A stretch of DNA of 64,000 nt from Buxus sempervirens (GCA_947561395.2 OX387184.1:35206766-35270765), one strand, 5' to 3'. Numbered from the stretch's first letter, positions 48,340-60,950 are shown. Notes: a model not told the origin generated them from the letters alone. A program made the numbers and translations.

Positions 48340-49330
48340 ATGTAACAACACCCGATCTATCGATGGGTATTGTTACTTTTTTTTTTCCTCAAAAATTATA
48401 ATTTTTTAATTTATTTGACACGAAAAATCATTTAAAACTAGGAAAAATATATAAAATCTACATTAAATGCTAAAAAATTATGTAATAATTTTGCTAAAAA
48501 TAATTATTATAATACTAGAATAACAATAATTATTATAAATTTATAATACTAGAATAACAATATAATTATTATAAATTTATAATACACTAAATCCCAAAAT
48601 TATGCTAAAAAATTTATATTAAATACTAATAATTATCATAATACTAGTAAGTAGTAACAAGAATAACATATTAACAATATAATGAAAATGTTTTATAGTA
48701 CTAGAATAACAATAATAATTAATAAATTATTTAATACGAAAATCATAAAAAATTTAAAAAATTATTAAAATATGAAAAAAATTAGTAAAAATATGGATGA
48801 AATATTATATGAAGCGTGGACACCCAATTTATAGATGGGCGTGCAAACTTTTATTTTTATGTAAGAAATGAATAATTATTTATTTATTTAATCCGAAAAT
48901 CATTAAAAATTTAAGAAAATATGAAAAAAATTAGTAAAAATATGGATTATATTTATATGAAGCGTGGGCACCAAATTTATAGATGGGCGTACAAACTTTT
49001 ATTTTTTTGTAAAAAAATGAATAATCAATAGTTTATTTAATCCGAAAATCATTAAAAAATTAAAAAAAATTTAAGAAAATATGAAAAAAATAGTAAAAAT
49101 ACGGATTATATTTACATGAAGCGTGGACACCCAATTTATAGATGGGTGTGCAAACTTTTATTCTTTTGTAAAAAATGAATAATTAATTGTTTATTTAATC
49201 CGAAAATCATTAAAAAAATAAAAACATTTATGAAAATATGTAAAAAATTAGTAAAAATATGGATTAAATTTATATGAAGCGTGGACACCAAATTTCTAGA
49301 TGGGCGTGCAAACTTTATTTTTTTGTAAAA
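48340..49330. repeat. ~150-bp tandem repeats in the hAT leader
   Basis: The phrase GGACACCCAATTTATAGATG, with GGGCGTGCAAACTTTTATTT after it, recurs at about 48820, 48965, 49124 and 49281, separated by similar AT-rich filler. A more distant unit lies near 48350 (CACCCGATCTATCGATGGG). It precedes the transposase start. Confidence 0.8.
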
Positions 49331-49519
49331 AATGAATAATTAATTGTTTATTTAATACGAAAATCATACAAAAAAGGGAAAATTTTATTAAAATTTTTTG
49401 GTAAGTATTATTTAGTTGATTATTTTCATAGCTATTGTATGATAAAATGACACTTTGTTTAATTGCTTGCAAATTGGAATTGACAGGTAACCTATTGTTT
49501 TCAGGTGATCAGCTAGCGG

Positions 49520-52500
49520 TTGATGCCATCGGGAGCTGATGGTGGTGATGATGCCGAGGCGGGCGAACGTAGAGTAGATATTGGATGGCAGCATGATACC
49601 CACTATCAGGGAGACAGAAATAAGACAATATGTAATTACTGTCATCACGTATTCAAGGAGAGAGGTATATCCAGATTGAAGATGCACCTGGCAGGTGGTT
49701 ACAAGTACGTTGTCAGACGACGATGATGATATTGCCTACCCTAGTGAGTTGGTCACAGAGGCTGAGAGGGCAGAGTATAGAGCAGGGGTTCGTGCATCCG
49801 TGGCGTCAGAGTTTGAGCGGAGAGAGGTGTAGAGATATGGACTTGAGAGAGGCGATCATTCTGGGGCTGGTTCGGCTTCTATGAGGCGTTCTCATTCCAC
49901 GAGAATGCCTGATTATCCTGTGGTCCCTGAAACACATAGATCATCAGATGCGAAACAGAAGAGGCTGAAAGATGTTTGGAGTGGAGGGTCTGTTAGAAAG
50001 AAGATGGGTAAGTTCATATCTCGGTTCTTCATATTCAACCATATTCCTACGTATGCAGCTGCCTCTCCGCATTTTAAGAGTATGGTTGACGTTATTCAGG
50101 AGTCGGGGGTTTGAGTCCTACCTCCTACCCCGAAGGAGATCATGGGGGTGTATTTGGATGATAAGGAAAAGGAGATGTTGACATTTATTAAATCTTTGCA
50201 TCCATACTAGGAGAGATTCGGGGTTACTATTATGTGTGATGGTTGGACAGGCCCTACAAAACTGTAAATCATCAACTTTATGGTCTACTGTAGAGGCAAG
50301 GCCGTATTCCTCAAGTCTGTTGATGCTTCAGATAAAATTAAGGATGCAGATTACATCTATGGTTTACTATAGGAGGTGATCAGAGAGGTTGGGACGCATC
50401 TTGTTGTACAGATTGTTACAGACAATGGGAGTGCCTTTAAGAAGGCTGGTGAAATGATACAAGAGAGGTACCCCATATACTGGACCCCTTGTGCTGCACA
50501 TTGTATAGACCTGATGTTAGAGGCCATTGGGAAAAGGAAGAAGGTGGTGAAGACATTACGAGATGCACGAACCTTGACTATATTTATTTATAATCATAAT
50601 TATGTGCTAGCGAAGATGAGAGCAGTATATCATGGAGACATAATCAGGCCAGGGATTACTAGATTTGGTACAAATTATATTGCCTTGGATAGCATCTTGC
50701 GACACAAGCAAGGATTGAGGTCCTTATTTACTAATGAGGATTGGGGTACTTGCTCTCAGAGCCGCACTGAGATGGGGAGACGAGTAGAGGATATCGTTCT
50801 TCCTGGCACCTTTTGGGATGATGTGAAGGATGTTGTGGATATATTGGAGCCCATTTACCGGGTGCTACGGCTCGTTGACACAGATACATACCCGATCCTC
50901 GGTTCCGTCTATGAGAGCATGAGGGTGATGAAAGCACAAATTCAAGCTGCCACAGAGACGTCCTACCAGTGGGTCCACAAGATCATTGATGATCGTTGGA
51001 TTAAATCGATGGATCATCCCATACTCTTGATAGGTAATTAATTTATAATTTTAATTAAGGTTTGTTGATTTTTTTTTTGTACTTATACTTCTTTGGTAAT
51101 GCTAAATTGCTAATATGTCATTTGCTTTACAAACACAATAACAGCACATTACTTTAACCCGAAATATCACTACAGGGACAAGCTTGGGATGTGCTCAGAT
51201 ATGTGGACAGCTGTGCACATGGTTTATTCCCACCTCGATCCCAATTCTGACGGGCAGGCAGATTTTGGCAATGACGTAAATTCTATATAAATAATAAATA
51301 AGTACTCTATCAATTGTAATTTGGAATCTTTTCCTCAATTTTTACTAAATTCTGAACAAGCTCTTGCAGTTGATCATGTTTAGAGATGCAATGGGATCAT
51401 TTGGAATGACGCCCGCCATTGCCTCGCGGAGTACGATGATGCCATGTATGTGATTTACTACATTTTGGTAAATCACTTAGAATTTCTAAATTTATTTTTA
51501 TGCTTATTGAAAATGATTATACTTTTCAGGCGAGTGGTGGGCCATGTACGGAGTTTTTGCTCCTACTTTGTCGAAGCTTGCGCTCCGGATTCTCGCTCAG
51601 ATTGCATCCTCATCTGCTTGCGTTTATTCATACAAAGCAAAGGAATCTGCTAGCCTATCAGAAGCTGCAAAAGCTCGTGTTTTGTCACTACAGCATGAGA
51701 TTACGAGCGAAGCAGCTGGAGATCAAGACACAGAGTAGTACATATGTTGAAGACCCTCTGGACATCCTATGTAGCACCCAGATTGATGACGACAACCCAT
51801 TCTCAGAATGGGTGAGGACTGTGGAGTTAGACGAGCCTGATGGTGGGCCGAGTTTAGTCGTTGCTCGTGCCACAGCAGAAATGGGGATTGATGTTAATGC
51901 TGTTATGGAGGAGGAGAGGGGATTTCCTTCTGTTGATTCTTTCGATAGAGATACCAGCGTAGTGCCCCCTTTAGTTTCTATAGCAGCAGTAACGCCCTCA
52001 GTCCTAGTTCAGTCAGTTGAGCGTAGAGAGTCGGACGCCGAGGATGACGATGATGGAGATAGTGGGGATGGTGGAGGGTCTGATGATGACGACGACGATG
52101 ATGATGGAGATGATCATCAGGGAGGTGGAGGACAATCACATGGGCCAGGGGTTAGTCCTTTCACTGAGGAGGCAGCGCACACACACGCCATCCAGGACTC
52201 CCACTATGGAGGGCGATACGGTCAGGGTGGTCAGTCAGAGCCAGAAGCATGTACTTTTCAGAGGCGGGGTAAGGGGAAGGAGAGGATTGGTGCCCAGGAG
52301 GAGGATAAGATATCTCAATCGTTTATGAGTATGGACATGGAGGGATCTAGCAGCACATCTTCACGTAGTTATGGGGATCAGAGCGAGCGGTATGGAGGAT
52401 ATGCATATCCATATCCAGAGCAGTTTCAGACATTTGATAGCTATGGGTTATTTCCCTCCTATCCAGTTGCCCCAGCTCCATATCCAGCTGCATACGGATA

Positions 52501-52843
52501 TGGGTATGTCCCAGTGCTAGTGCCAGTGCCAGTCCCAGCCATCCCATATCCGTATGGTTATTATCCTCTACCAGTCGTAGCAGATAAGGAGGAGGAGGAG
52601 GATGAGGATAAGGATGAAGACGAGGACGAGGGTGTTCTTATTATGAGGGAGTATTATGATAATTGTCCTTCTGTGGGCTTTGTTGTGGATTTAGATCAGG
52701 ATGAGTATGAGGAGGTTGTGCGTCGTTACAGAGGTCAGTACGCAGGGCGCATGTCGTTGAGGCGATATGTTCATATGCTTGAGAGACGACGACAGCAACA
52801 ACATCAGCATTTCCAGCCTTCTAGACACTCTACTTCTTATTGA
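49520..52843 (+). pseudogene. hAT transposase (BED, DUF659, hATC) with acidic tail, broken
   Basis: ATG 49520 opens a BED zinc finger (ICNYCHHVFKERGISRLKMH). After a frame change near 49700 the frame carries a DUF659-type core: SRFFIFNHIPTYAAASPHFK, IMCDGWTG, VTDNGSAFKKAG, TPCAAHCIDLML. In-frame stops lie at 49830, 50112, 50208, 50265 and 50370. Three introns with good splice sites follow (after 51033, 51276 and 51445). The hATC exon reads WWAMYGVFAPTLSKLALRIL, then SSSAC, and jumps at 51622/51623 to FIHTKQRN in another frame: the CERNWS motif with the catalytic Glu is deleted. The last exon stays open for 370 codons with a poly-Asp run and Tyr/Pro repeats. Inactive. Confidence 0.88.
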
Positions 52844-53387
52844 TCTTTGTACTTTGTACTTGTAGTCTTGTGATTCTTGTCTCTTATCTCTTGACTCTTT
52901 TGTAGACTTCTACTTTGTATTTTGCATTTTTTGCAATTTGTCTTTTTATGATTATTAATCTATGAGCCTATAACTTTGTTTTACACATCACACTTTGTAG
53001 TGTGATCTAATGTGCTTGAAGTTTGTAGCCTTGTAATTTTTTATGTTCATGTGTTTGTATTTGTTCTTAAATTAGATAAAATACTTCCTTATTCTATCTA
53101 TTTTTTGCATATAAATTGTATAAAATCATGTCTATTATGTTATTTTAGCTTAATTATGCTTTTTTTTTCTAAAAAGGGCATTTCGTCGGCGTGCGCCGAT
53201 TTCGGTAAAACTTCTCTTCTGGTAGTTTAATTATGTCTTTTTTTGAAAAAAATTGCGCTTCGTCGGCGTGCCAACGATTTCGCTAAAAAACTTGTTCCGG
53301 GCCATTTCGACAGAATTTCGCCGAAATTTTGCCCACATCTTGTTTCGGCTGCTTGGCAGCACCGAAAAGTCAATCCTTGAACACAAA

Positions 53388-55432
53388 TTAATAAATATAA
53401 TAATTACTATATATTTGGTTTTTATAATATCTCTTTACAACAAGCTTAAGGTTACATATAAAAATAGCAAAGATTTTCAAGCTCTCAGTGCAATCAAATG
53501 CGACTCAATTTTTGAGCTTGCAATTTGAAAATTTACGAAATAGTTGTAGAAAATATCCAGAGTTGATAAATTTGTCATCTCTTAAATTTTAGAGGCATTC
53601 CCTTAGGCTTTTCCAATTAGAGGAAGTAAAATTGGGCATAACTTGCACTCTTCATCTACAAATATGGGCACATGCTTAGCACATGCTCCAACTAGTTTAT
53701 GGTAAACATACATGTAAATAAGCAAATTTAAACAATTAGTAATATTGATGATAAACAAACATGCAGATAAATTATAAGCCATATAATTCATTTTCAATAA
53801 TTAAAAATTAATTACTAATTGAGTCCACCATATTTGATTTTTCAATAATTCATTTTTAATGATTATTTAAGACAAAATCATTTTAATAATAATGATAAAT
53901 CATTGTTCAATCTGATATATTTGCCTTTTTTTAATAACTTAGTCCACTAATTCTTGTATAATAATTATACTTTTATGAATTCATTTTTCATTTATGCATG
54001 TTTTGTTGAATTAATTAATACAAATAAAATCAATTAGTTTATGCACTAATCCTACATTTATTTAGAAATAACAATTTGTTTGTTGAAATTTAACGTTTTG
54101 TTAACTATAGGAATACATAATATAAATAATAACAATAGCATTGTTTAAAATAAAGAAAAAAATGTAGATAAACAGATCCAATAAGAAAAATAAGACAAAT
54201 AAATTAAGATAAAACAAAACAAGTTCCAGATAAACATACAAAAATTATTTAAGATAAATTACTAATAAAAAAGAATTTTAGTTAAGCACATTTTGTTGAA
54301 TTATTTAAGATAAGTTCATCTTTTAAGAATTAATAATCAATCATTATTGACTCAGCAATATTTGATTTTATTAATAATAATTTTTGTACAATAATTGTAT
54401 GTTTTTGATAAATTCATTTTTTAATTTTTAATAAGCATGAAATTAACTAGGCAAAACCATGCATAAATGCCATGTCAATTATAGCAATATTTGAACATCT
54501 GACAATTGAAGTCCGACATATATAGCAATATTTGCCAAATCAAAGAACTACAAACACGAAAAGTCTAAGAATGCTGGCTTGTCATGAATATGAATCTGGT
54601 GAAAGTTTGTTTTCCCAACATAAAAAAGCCATGCAATAAATTAAACTCACTATTTGCTAAAATAGGGCATTTTTAATTTCTTATTGCGATCATTCCCTAT
54701 TTCCAGGACCTATACCTGAATTATATTTAGAAAAAAGAGATAAATGAAAAAATAAAAGGAGAGAAAGAAAGAAAATAAAAGATTAACAAAAAGAAGAAAG
54801 TAATACACAAAGATTCTACATTCTTTTTGAACAAAAAACATGTATCATCATTTGCTAAGATGCAAAAGCATTTTCTCCCTTCAGTATAAATAGGTTTCCA
54901 TTTTACTTTTGTTAACGGGTTTCCTAATATTTTTAAGAATAACTTGCCGAGGCATGTAAACAAAAAGATTCACTCCAGAAATACATTTCCCTATATTGCG
55001 GGAATATACTCATATAAAATTTTAAATTTTTTTTGGCCCAAATTAAATGCTAGAAGAATAAATAGCCAAAAAAATAAAAAGCACATAAATGAAATATATG
55101 GATGCACCAGCATATGGTACAACCACATGCTCACCTGGACATGAAAGCATGCACATAAACCAACATCCATATATGCATATTCTTATGCACTACATAAGAA
55201 GTATATTACAAACATACTTAAGGTAATGTACACATTTATGTAGTATAATTATATTAATAATATGTTTACCAGAATTGTGGATAGTCAGAAATCAATTTAT
55301 AAAGAAACTTAATTAAAACATTTCAATTAGGTGCTTTAAGTTTAGTGATAAGTGAAGTGAAAAAGTACTACTGACAAACAAAAAACATTTCACTTCCATT
55401 TTCATAATAAAATAGAATAGTGCGCAACAGAC
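53388..55432. other. Intron sequence with a diverged copy of VPS52 intron DNA
   Basis: AT-rich, no gene. 54470-54900 resembles 32815-33000 and 33430-33600 (shared TATAGCAATATTTGCCA, CAACATAAA, GATGCAAAA.CATTT.CTCCC), that is, the flanks of exons 33057-33325 without the exons. Confidence 0.55.
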
Positions 55433-56637
55433 CTTTAAAATGTTTAGCCTGTCCCCCAAAGCAAAAACAGCTGACCGGTTCTTCAAAGGTTCTCTTCCTC
55501 TTGAAAAAAGACTAGCTCCCCGGGTCTCAACTCCAATCAGATCACTTGATGTAGCAATATCTAATTGCAGCTTCTCCAATGCTTGTATATAAGCACGGAA
55601 ATGTGCACTAAGAACCTGCAAAAGAATGTACGTGTTTCAAAATCTCCAATAGTCTGTGATGATCTGAGTATATGTTCTTTCACAGATGTCATTCATTCAC
55701 AAGTGATAACATAAGAAGCATCTCTGTAATATAGAAATGAAAAACCTTCCAACATCACTCCTATACAAATGGCACACTAAACTTCGTTCAGCCTAAAACC
55801 ATCTTCATTCTTTCACATGTGTTAGTCATTCAAAACTGATAACATAAGAAGCATCTCTTTGAAGTATAGAAATCAAAAACCTTCCAATGTCACTCATATA
55901 CAAACGACACACTAAACTTTGTTCAGCCACAAAGCATTGTCATGCTTGGCAAGACCCATACCCGACCCCTGTTGTTTGAAATGTAAATAATTCCACTATT
56001 GAAGCTCATGAGGTGAAAATGGAAATATCAAACCAGGCTAGAGAAAGCATTCACATATAGATTTTCATTAAAACCATTCTACAAAGTTCTATATGTCCAA
56101 TCATACAGAAGAATTCCAATGTCTACAAAAAGGGAATAATATCAGAGCTGAATTTTCTTTCCTTTTCTTTTCTTTTTTTTTTTTGGCGTGTGTATTGGGG
56201 TGGGGGTGGGGTTTTAAACCCAGGTAAAGAATTGAACCAAGGCCTGTGGTTTGCCCAAAGGTTTCAAACATTGATGTCACAATTCCCAAGAAACATGGCA
56301 CATTAAGAGTAGGAAATTTTGGGGGAATGATCAGAGAAAATTTCGCAGTTCTGCAATACTTCTGTAAAACATGAAGAAAACTTCATAATCATTAAAATGT
56401 GATTGCAAGTAATATTTCAGTGCCATTCAGAAAGGAATATTTGCAAAACTTAAAGAAATTTAAATCCATTGTTACAAACACAACAGAATTACAACCTAAT
56501 GTCACAGCTGGAAAAGCTTGATTCAGAATAGTAAAGTTGATTCTGTAGTAATCACCTTGTTCATAGTGTCAACATATGCCCCATGAACCTCATTATATAC
56601 CTCCTTACCATGTTCCTTCAGAAAGAGAATCACATAC
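55433..56637 (-). CDS. VPS52: VPS52 middle exons
   Basis: Two exons: 56637-56556, YVILFLKEHGKEVYNEVHGA then YVDTMNK, and 55615-55433, VLSAHFRAYIQALEKLQLDI then SSDLIGVETRGASLFSRGRE to ALGDRLNILK. They join in frame to each other and, across the 22.1 kb intron, to 33325. The first needs two bases from an earlier exon (giving Lys before Tyr). All visible exons sum to 446 residues; plant VPS52 is about 700, so roughly 250 N-terminal residues are missing. I searched 56638-64000 by eye for the preceding exon (a Lys/Pro-rich segment before KY) and found none, so another long intron is likely. Confidence 0.95.
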
Positions 56638-57355
56638 CTGCATATGACATTAGCGTCTCTTAAATCTAATATTGGTTAAACAAAACATCTAAACACACAC
56701 ACAAACCAAAAAACAAAAAATCATAGAAGCATTTTCCACCATTTTCCACCATGATTTAATGAGTGATAGGATAAATCATGGATTAAATTGTAGCATAAAA
56801 CTCTTGCAAAAAAAAATAATAAAATAATAAAATGACTTAAAACATCTAAACACACACACAAACCAAAAAACAAAAAATAAATGGAAAGAACTGCAGATTT
56901 TGAAAATAGCATTAATTAGACTTAAAACTTCATTTGCACATTCCCACTTAAAGTTTTGACTTGATGCTTTAGATAAATCATAGAAGCATGTGGACAAAGC
57001 TAAAAAGAAAAAGGAGTCAAATAAGCAGATTGAATCATCAACAAGGAAAATATGAAATAAAATTAGAATGTTGAGTACTTGCCTGATTTTCATTTTGAAT
57101 CACAGATCAATTTCAGACTTTTTTTTTTTCTCTATTGCAACAAGCAAAAATTAGTTTTACTAATAAAACACGGCAACAGGGTAACTTTTCTGTCTCATCA
57201 TACTTAGTTTGCTTGCGAGAAATGGGTTTTGTCCTTTGGATGGAACATGTGATCAGTAATTTGACATACATAAAATTCAATAATACTTCTGATCGGATTT
57301 TGCCACAATTATTAGCATACATCAACTTTTTTAATATCATACTTGTAAGTTGTAA
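56638..57355. other. Probable VPS52 intron, no gene
   Basis: AT-rich. AAACATCTAAACACACACAC followed by AAACCAAAAAACAAAAAAT occurs twice (56684 and 56841), a short duplication. Confidence 0.5.
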
Positions 57356-57800
57356 TGTAAGCACCCTAATTTTGCACAAATAAAAAGGAACCAGAAATCA
57401 AAACCCTAATCTGCAAGAAATGAAGGGCTGAAAGATGGACTTTTGATAGGAGCCGATTTGGTCGTAAATTTGAACACCATTGGAAAGTAGAATTCAAGAT
57501 GATTCCAATGCCACTGACTGTGCTTGAATCAGAGTAAAGAGAAGTTATAGCCCAAAAAAAAAGTCTCAAGGGCATTTTTGTAAATAAATGTAGTTTGGTT
57601 TGCCAAGAAGTAAAAATGTATATTCTGCTCGTTTGCCACATGGCAAACTAAAGTAAAAGAGCTAAAAGACAAAAATAAAAAGTTAGAAATGACTAAATTA
57701 ATAAAAAATGCAAACAATCTAATTAATATAACCATAAAATCTAGTTAAAATTGAAAATAAAAAAAAATCAGAAAAATTGAAATATCTAGCTTGGAGTCCT
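57356..57800 (+). mobile_element. LTR-like edge related to the solo LTR at 20332-22739
   Basis: TGTAAGCACCCTAATTTTGC at 57356 parallels the inverted right end of the solo LTR, TGTTAGCACCTGATTTTTGC. It has further LTR-like sequence after it (TTTGAACACCATTGGAAAGT). The other end was not found. Confidence 0.45.
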
Positions 57801-59160
57801 TCCAAAGTTCCAACAAGGTAAGTCATTTCTATTTTCAAATATGTGAGAGTTTACATTCTTAGCAGGCTTTAAAGTGATAAATAGAGATTTTCCCTTTAAG
57901 AATGTTATCAGCTTTTTCTTGCTTATGGTTATCTTAACACTTCTTGTTATCTCCTTTTTTTACAATACATCTTGATCATACTGAAATTACTAAATTCAGG
58001 CCCCATCTCTATGGAACTAAACAATTAAGGTGATGAAAGCAATAATCAACACATGCAACCACAAAACACCAGATCTAGCGAGGAAACCCAAGAATTCAAT
58101 CTAGGTAAAACCTCTGGTCTTTTAAGGCGACCAACCCTTGAAAATCAATCCCCTAATTAAACATTGAATACAAGAGTTTCCAAGATAGTATAGACCTCCA
58201 TCAAATACTAATCTCACGCTTGCTCGATTCCACGATGAATCAAATCCTAGTGGCTTCATCCTTCACCTTGAAATCCTTCAAGCAATCATGAACAGCTCTT
58301 TGGAATCAACCAAAGAGTTCCTCATTCTCTTTGAATCCACCAAAGAAATCTCCAAATCTGAATCTCTCTTTGGAATTCACCAAAGAGTTCTTCAAATTTT
58401 CAATTGAAAGAAATGTTGAATGCTCCTTGGATAAACTTTCTTGAATCTGAAGATTAAACCTCTATCTCTTTTCTCATTTTCTCAATTTGAAACATACAAG
58501 ATAGATGAAGGAAGAAAACTAACAAAACCATAAGAGGAAAGCTCTCAAAAAACCCTTAGAAGAGAAAATTCACTAGCTCATTAAATCTAGAAAAAATAGA
58601 GCTATTTATAATCCAAAAATCTGTATCCCGAGCAGGTGTGGCAAGGCTACATCACTGCTTTCTCGCACCTGCACAAAGCCTGCAGTCAACTAAGAAAACA
58701 TTTTAATGTTCTACCCGTATCTCGAGCAGGTGTGACAAGGCGACATCACTGCCTTCTTGCACCTACATAAATCCTCCAACCAACACAAGCAGGTTATGTT
58801 TTGCATTTGAAACTTAGTTTTTATCTCCAACCTGTCTGCTACAGTGCTACACAAGCTTTAAGATTAAACATTAGTACTCCAGTGAGTTTGTCATCCAATT
58901 GCCACTAGGCATATAAATTTGCACCAACACATACTCCTTTTGTGAAAGAATGAGATGTTTTAGTCATAGGTAGGTATTTTTATTTTCAAATATCTTTTTT
59001 GTGGAAGCCTTGGGAGTGACAAGAGGACGACCATGAAAAGGTTAAGCTCATGATGAGATGGAGCGAGCAAATGATGCAATTGGAGATATTACTTCCCTTC
59101 TTTCTTTCCTAGAATAGATTCCATTCTCTTTCATATTTTGGAATGGCTATAATAGTTCTC
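57801..59160. repeat. Repeat-rich, gene-free stretch
   Basis: 58290-58400 repeats CTCTTTGGAAT..ACCAAAGAG, which is palindromic, three times. 58623-58800 holds two units of about 105 bp with CGAGCAGGTGTGGCAAGGC and ACATCACTGC. Probably LTR-derived; no coding region. Confidence 0.5.
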
Positions 59161-59161
59161 C

Positions 59162-59162
<1 letters not shown>

Positions 59163-59201
<39 letters not shown>
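59163..59201. repeat. Poly(C) run of 39
   Basis: Thirty-nine consecutive C after TTCTCCT and before TCATTTTC. Such runs are unusual in AT-rich plant DNA. Confidence 0.9.
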
Positions 59202-59203
<2 letters not shown>

Positions 59204-60950
59204 ATTTTCTTGGTGGATGGACACCATCACTCATTTGCACCCTTTTTGCTTCATGTATGCCATCTTGCACATCTAAGCATACACATGCACCCTCTTTATG
59301 TTTTCATATTATAGCTTTAACATGATGGCTTGGCTGTAAGCTTAGGATTTGGCTAACCAAACCATCAACCCTTTCCTCCTAGAGAAACAGGCTGAAATCG
59401 CCCAACCAAGACTAAGAAACCCTCTTCTCAAGTCAGAAATCCGGTTTGTTTGGATTGAGTAAAAATGGCTTGAAACCTATTTCCAGCATGATTTAAATCC
59501 AAAAATTCAATGTATGATCCCAAAGGTCATTAAATATTTTCAGTAGTGGCCTACGCAGGCCCTACATTTCATGTGTATCAAAACAAGTCCAATGAAATCC
59601 AAGAAAACATGAAAGAATAAAATTTTGGTGAATTCTGTCAGTAGTGTTTCTGAATTAAACACAAAGACTAATTTCGTCGGCACATTTCAGTCATAAATGC
59701 ACATAACAAGTTCATCAGCGCATAAAATCTGAAGCGCACAGAAGATTTAAAATGGAAGAACAAAAATAAAATGGAAATTGGCCCATGCATTCAGTTAACA
59801 AACACGAAAACAGAAATCGATTGTGCATTTGAAGGACAAACACAAACCCTTTTTTTGGCCAAACCAGTTCAATATCAGCCTACTCTTGTCCTAACCAAAT
59901 TTAAATGAGCCAAAAGAGGCTCTAGGCTAATCAGCCTCCCCAATTACTTGGGCTTCTATTTAGCCCCAATTGGATATTAGGCCTTCGAACAGGCCAGCAC
60001 CGCCCCGCACCACACAACCCCCCCCCCCCCCCCCCCCCCCCGCGCAAATCAAGCAAAGACCCAAGTCAGTCAACCAGCAGCACACCCCCACATGGACATA
60101 TGTGCGCACAATACTCAGAATAAAGATGTTAGATTTAGGAATGCTTTTTTGGTTATTTTTCATATGGCAGATGTGTCTACCACCAAAGTTGAAGCATAAA
60201 ATGAGATGTATAAAGTTCACATTGGCAAGTGGGTTTAACCAATCATCTGCCAGGTGTTAAATCCATGTCACACCAGATTTCCTATCATGCTGCACCTCCC
60301 CAATCTATATGCCATCCAACAATGTGCTAAAAGGGATGCAGCACATGAGTCTTGATTTGGTTAATTAATTGCAAGCTTTATGAGAAATATGAGAGCCTTT
60401 CATGGCAGCTCACCATTGGATTAGACTAAAGAAGGACAATAAAGAGTATAGCTGCAATGTAGCACCGTAACTTGCACTTTAGGCCAATGGAAATCTGCCA
60501 CGTGAGGCACCAACTGATCACTCAATTATGACTGCACTTTCATGAACAACATTCTAAAGATTATAGTCTAGTAGAAATTAATTATTATAAATTATTGAGT
60601 CTGGAGAGTGCATTGGTTTGAAGAATAAATGGATTATAATATATTAAATAAAGCTAAACAGTCAAAAGGGTAACCAAATAGTCAAGGAAGAAGTACATAT
60701 AGCAGTCCAAGCTTCAATCTTTAACTTGTAAGCACCAAAGTTCCATATATGTAGTAGTTCTATGTTTTTATAGTTGTCTTTTGACTTATTATTTCCGAAG
60801 TTGTTTGATTTGCTAGTGTTCACCAGCACCCAATCTTTTATGTATGTGCAAATTTATTTTGCTTTAAATGATGTAAGAACATTGTAAGGAAGTCTCTACG
60901 AATTTTTTATTGAAACCAGCCTTTCGGCTTATTGCTTCTTCTCAGAACAT
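59202..60950. other. Gene-free stretch with a second poly(C)
   Basis: No coding likeness. A run of 24 C occupies 60018-60041. The rest is ordinary AT-rich sequence. Confidence 0.5.

Larger units (their letters stand above)
47877..53379 (+). mobile_element. hAT DNA transposon, 5.5 kb, with TIRs and 8-bp TSD
   Basis: The left end CAAGGTTTGACTTTTCGG (47877-47894) pairs with the inverted right end CAAGGATTGACTTTTCGG (53379 back to 53362), one mismatch in 18. AACACAAA at 47869-47876 and 53380-53387 is an 8-bp target duplication, as hAT elements make. Both subterminal regions are crowded with GAAATTTCG/CGAAAT-type motifs, likely transposase sites. Inside are a repeat-rich leader (48340-49330) and a broken BED/DUF659/hATC transposase gene. 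Confidence 0.95.
33326..55432 (-). other. 22.1 kb VPS52 intron filled with transposable elements
   Basis: The exon ending RLNILK at 55433 joins in phase 0 to EIDQPAL at 33325. Between them are tandem repeats (34090-35460, 35585-35780), the 3.7 kb repeat copy B, two related LTRs, an inverted-repeat block and a complete hAT transposon. The remaining host-like intron sequence is a minority. No other gene is seen inside. Confidence 0.9.

Noticed and set aside
52017-52328. Met-rich frame (MMEMIIREVEDN)
   Set aside because: Off-frame reading of the GAT/GAC-rich acidic tail of the hAT transposase.
59143-59325. Poly-Pro open frame
   Set aside because: Translation of the poly(C) run.
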